Assembly (NCBI RefSeq): GCF_013410775.1
Contig: NZ_JACCFH010000001.1
Coordinates: 310,001 to 374,000, forward strand
Length of the DNA stretch: 64,000 nt
Reading direction: 5' to 3'
From: Sphaerotilus montanus
GTDB taxonomy: Bacteria; Pseudomonadota; Gammaproteobacteria; Burkholderiales; Burkholderiaceae_C
The notes under the pieces are model-generated. The model was not told where the DNA came from. It did not search any database and saw only the letters and a list, made by a program, of their open reading frames with translations. The translations under genes and the position numbers were made by a program. Numbering within the stretch: the first letter of the stretch is position 1; each line of letters starts with the position of its first letter. Of the stretch, positions 62,792 to 64,000 are shown in pieces.

Positions 62792-64000
62792 TTGACCAAC
62801 GCAAAACACCCAGGATCCCCCTCGCGCCGAACCCGCCTGGTCCAGCTGGGCATCGGCGTCAGCGCCCTCGGCAGCATCCTGGCGCTCGGTGATGCCGTCC
62901 AGGCGCAGGTGACCGTCGAGCCGGCAGCGACGCCGCAGTCGCTCAAGGGCGTGCCGCGCCCTGAACCGTCCAATCTCGGCGAGTTCGTGCTCAACAAGAG
63001 CGAGGCCATCGCGCTGGGCAAGGCGCTGTTCTGGGACATGCAGGTGGGCAGCGACGGCAAGACCGCCTGCGCCTCGTGCCACTTCAGCGCCGGTGCCGAC
63101 AGCCGCGGCAAGAACCAGCTCTCGCCCGGCCTGAACCGCATGGCGTCGCTGACGTCGCCGAACCCGGACACCACCTTCCAGCTCGGCGGCGTGAACTACC
63201 AGTTCAAGCTCGACGACTTCCCGTTCCACAAGCTCGCTGACGTCAACAACCGCAACTCGTCGGTGCTGAGTTCGATCAACGACGTGGCGTCGTCCCAGGG
63301 CGTGTTCAACGAGCAGTTCCTGGGCGTGATCGGCACGCTGCTGCCCGGCGCCTACATGCTGCCCTTCACCAACGGCACGTACCCGCAGGATGCCTTCGCC
63401 ACCTGGTACGGCTCCACCACCGAGCAGCGCCAGTTGCTGGCCGACCCGGTCTTCCGCGTCGGCAGCGTCAACACGCGCCGCGTCGAGCCGCGCAACACGC
63501 CCACCGTCATCAATGCGGTCTTCAATTTCCGCAACTTCTGGGACGGCCGTGCCGAGTACGTCTTCAACGGCGTCAACCCCTTCGGCCTGCGCGACCCGAA
63601 CGCGCGCATCTACAAGAACATCCTGAGCGGCTCGACCTGGTCGATGCAGCCCACCCAGGTCCGCATCGACAACGCCAGCCTCGCCTCGCAGGCCTCCGGC
63701 CCGCCGGGCAGCGACTTCGAGATGAGCGCCCATGGCCGCTCGTTCCCGGATGTCGGCAAGAAGATGCTCTACCTGCGTCCGCTGCAGGGCCAGCAGGTCA
63801 GCACCACCGACAGCGTGCTGGCCGCGCGCCGCCACACCTCGGGTCTCGGCCTGAGCGAAGCCAACTACGCCGCGATGGTGAAGAAGGCCTTCCGGCCGGA
63901 ATGGTGGAACAGCGACCAGCTGATCCAGGTGAACCCGGATGGTTCCAAGGGGCTGACCACCATGGTGTCGGCCCCCACGGCCAGCCAGTACACCCAGATG
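62792..64000 (+). CDS. Di-heme cytochrome c peroxidase family protein, N-terminal part
   Basis: The coding region runs off the right edge; 403 codons are present. TTG 62792 with AAGGAGAG six bases upstream is the start. A signal peptide (to about VQAQ, residue 40) precedes the first heme c site CASCH (residues 93-97). Later segments FRNFWDGRAEYVFNGVNPFGL and FPDVGKKMLYLRPLQG are of the CcpA/MauG type. The protein should be periplasmic; the second heme site and the role (peroxide reduction or an oxidation reaction) lie beyond the edge. Confidence 0.88.
   Translation, partial: MTNAKHPGSPSRRTRLVQLGIGVSALGSILALGDAVQAQVTVEPAATPQSLKGVPRPEPSNLGEFVLNKSEAIALGKALFWDMQVGSDGKTACASCHFSAGADSRGKNQLSPGLNRMASLTSPNPDTTFQLGGVNYQFKLDDFPFHKLADVNNRNSSVLSSINDVASSQGVFNEQFLGVIGTLLPGAYMLPFTNGTYPQDAFATWYGSTTEQRQLLADPVFRVGSVNTRRVEPRNTPTVINAVFNFRNFWDGRAEYVFNGVNPFGLRDPNARIYKNILSGSTWSMQPTQVRIDNASLASQASGPPGSDFEMSAHGRSFPDVGKKMLYLRPLQGQQVSTTDSVLAARRHTSGLGLSEANYAAMVKKAFRPEWWNSDQLIQVNPDGSKGLTTMVSAPTASQYTQM

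Overview
This is high-GC DNA (mostly G or C at third codon positions) from a betaproteobacterium. The gene set points to the order Burkholderiales, in the Leptothrix/Sphaerotilus/Ideonella direction: a Bug-type tripartite tricarboxylate transporter, KynB, a DUF6502/DUF5666 pair, a grpE-dnaK-dnaJ heat-shock cluster with sigma-32-like promoters, and a soluble PAS-PAS chemoreceptor cluster. The genus is inferred from family content only.

Chromosomal part 1 (1-39,700). A partial HAD hydrolase is followed by ferrochelatase (hemH), kynurenine formamidase and a PIN-like protein. Next come tctCBA and the divergent tctDE two-component system, then an Hsp15-type RNA-binding protein, a DUF5666 lipoprotein and a DUF6502 protein. 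The heat-shock cluster grpE-dnaK-dnaJ follows. After it lie small genes, an orphan REC-HPt / REC-PAS-GGDEF pair, and a glutarate module (CoA-transferase, gcdH, divergent LysR). A periplasmic binding protein is translationally coupled to a large PAS-GAF-PAS-GGDEF-EAL protein. A run of housekeeping genes follows: PHP phosphoesterase, YciO, YbaK, PlsY, RidA, glutaredoxin-like, aldo/keto reductase, DMT transporter, 2OG dioxygenase, alpha/beta hydrolase, prfB with its programmed frameshift, HAD hydrolase, pepN, fbp and tRNA-Thr(CGU).

Mobile part (39,630-48,958). A 9.23-kb integrative mobilizable element sits in the 3' end of tRNA-Thr and is bounded by perfect 99-bp direct repeats. It carries a P4-type tyrosine integrase, a toxin-antitoxin pair plus an extra HigA, a MobV-type relaxase operon, small helix-turn-helix proteins, several unrecognised small genes, and long gene-free stretches rich in RNA hairpins. 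One of these holds a C4-like antisense RNA arrangement. A 1,045-bp IS1595-family element with an 8-bp target duplication has inserted at the 3' end of the relaxase gene.

Chromosomal part 2 (48,959-64,000). A chemotaxis operon runs on the minus strand: an MCP-like protein, cheY-like, STAS, cheA, soluble PAS-PAS MCP, cheW, cheR, cheD and cheB. cheB ends 3 bp from the right attachment repeat. An RND efflux adaptor/permease pair and the start of a di-heme cytochrome c peroxidase gene complete the window.

The most interesting material lies in the mobile element: the antisense/leader RNA architecture, the dense hairpin region next to the left attachment site, and a conserved WP-DP-F motif shared by three consecutive small genes.
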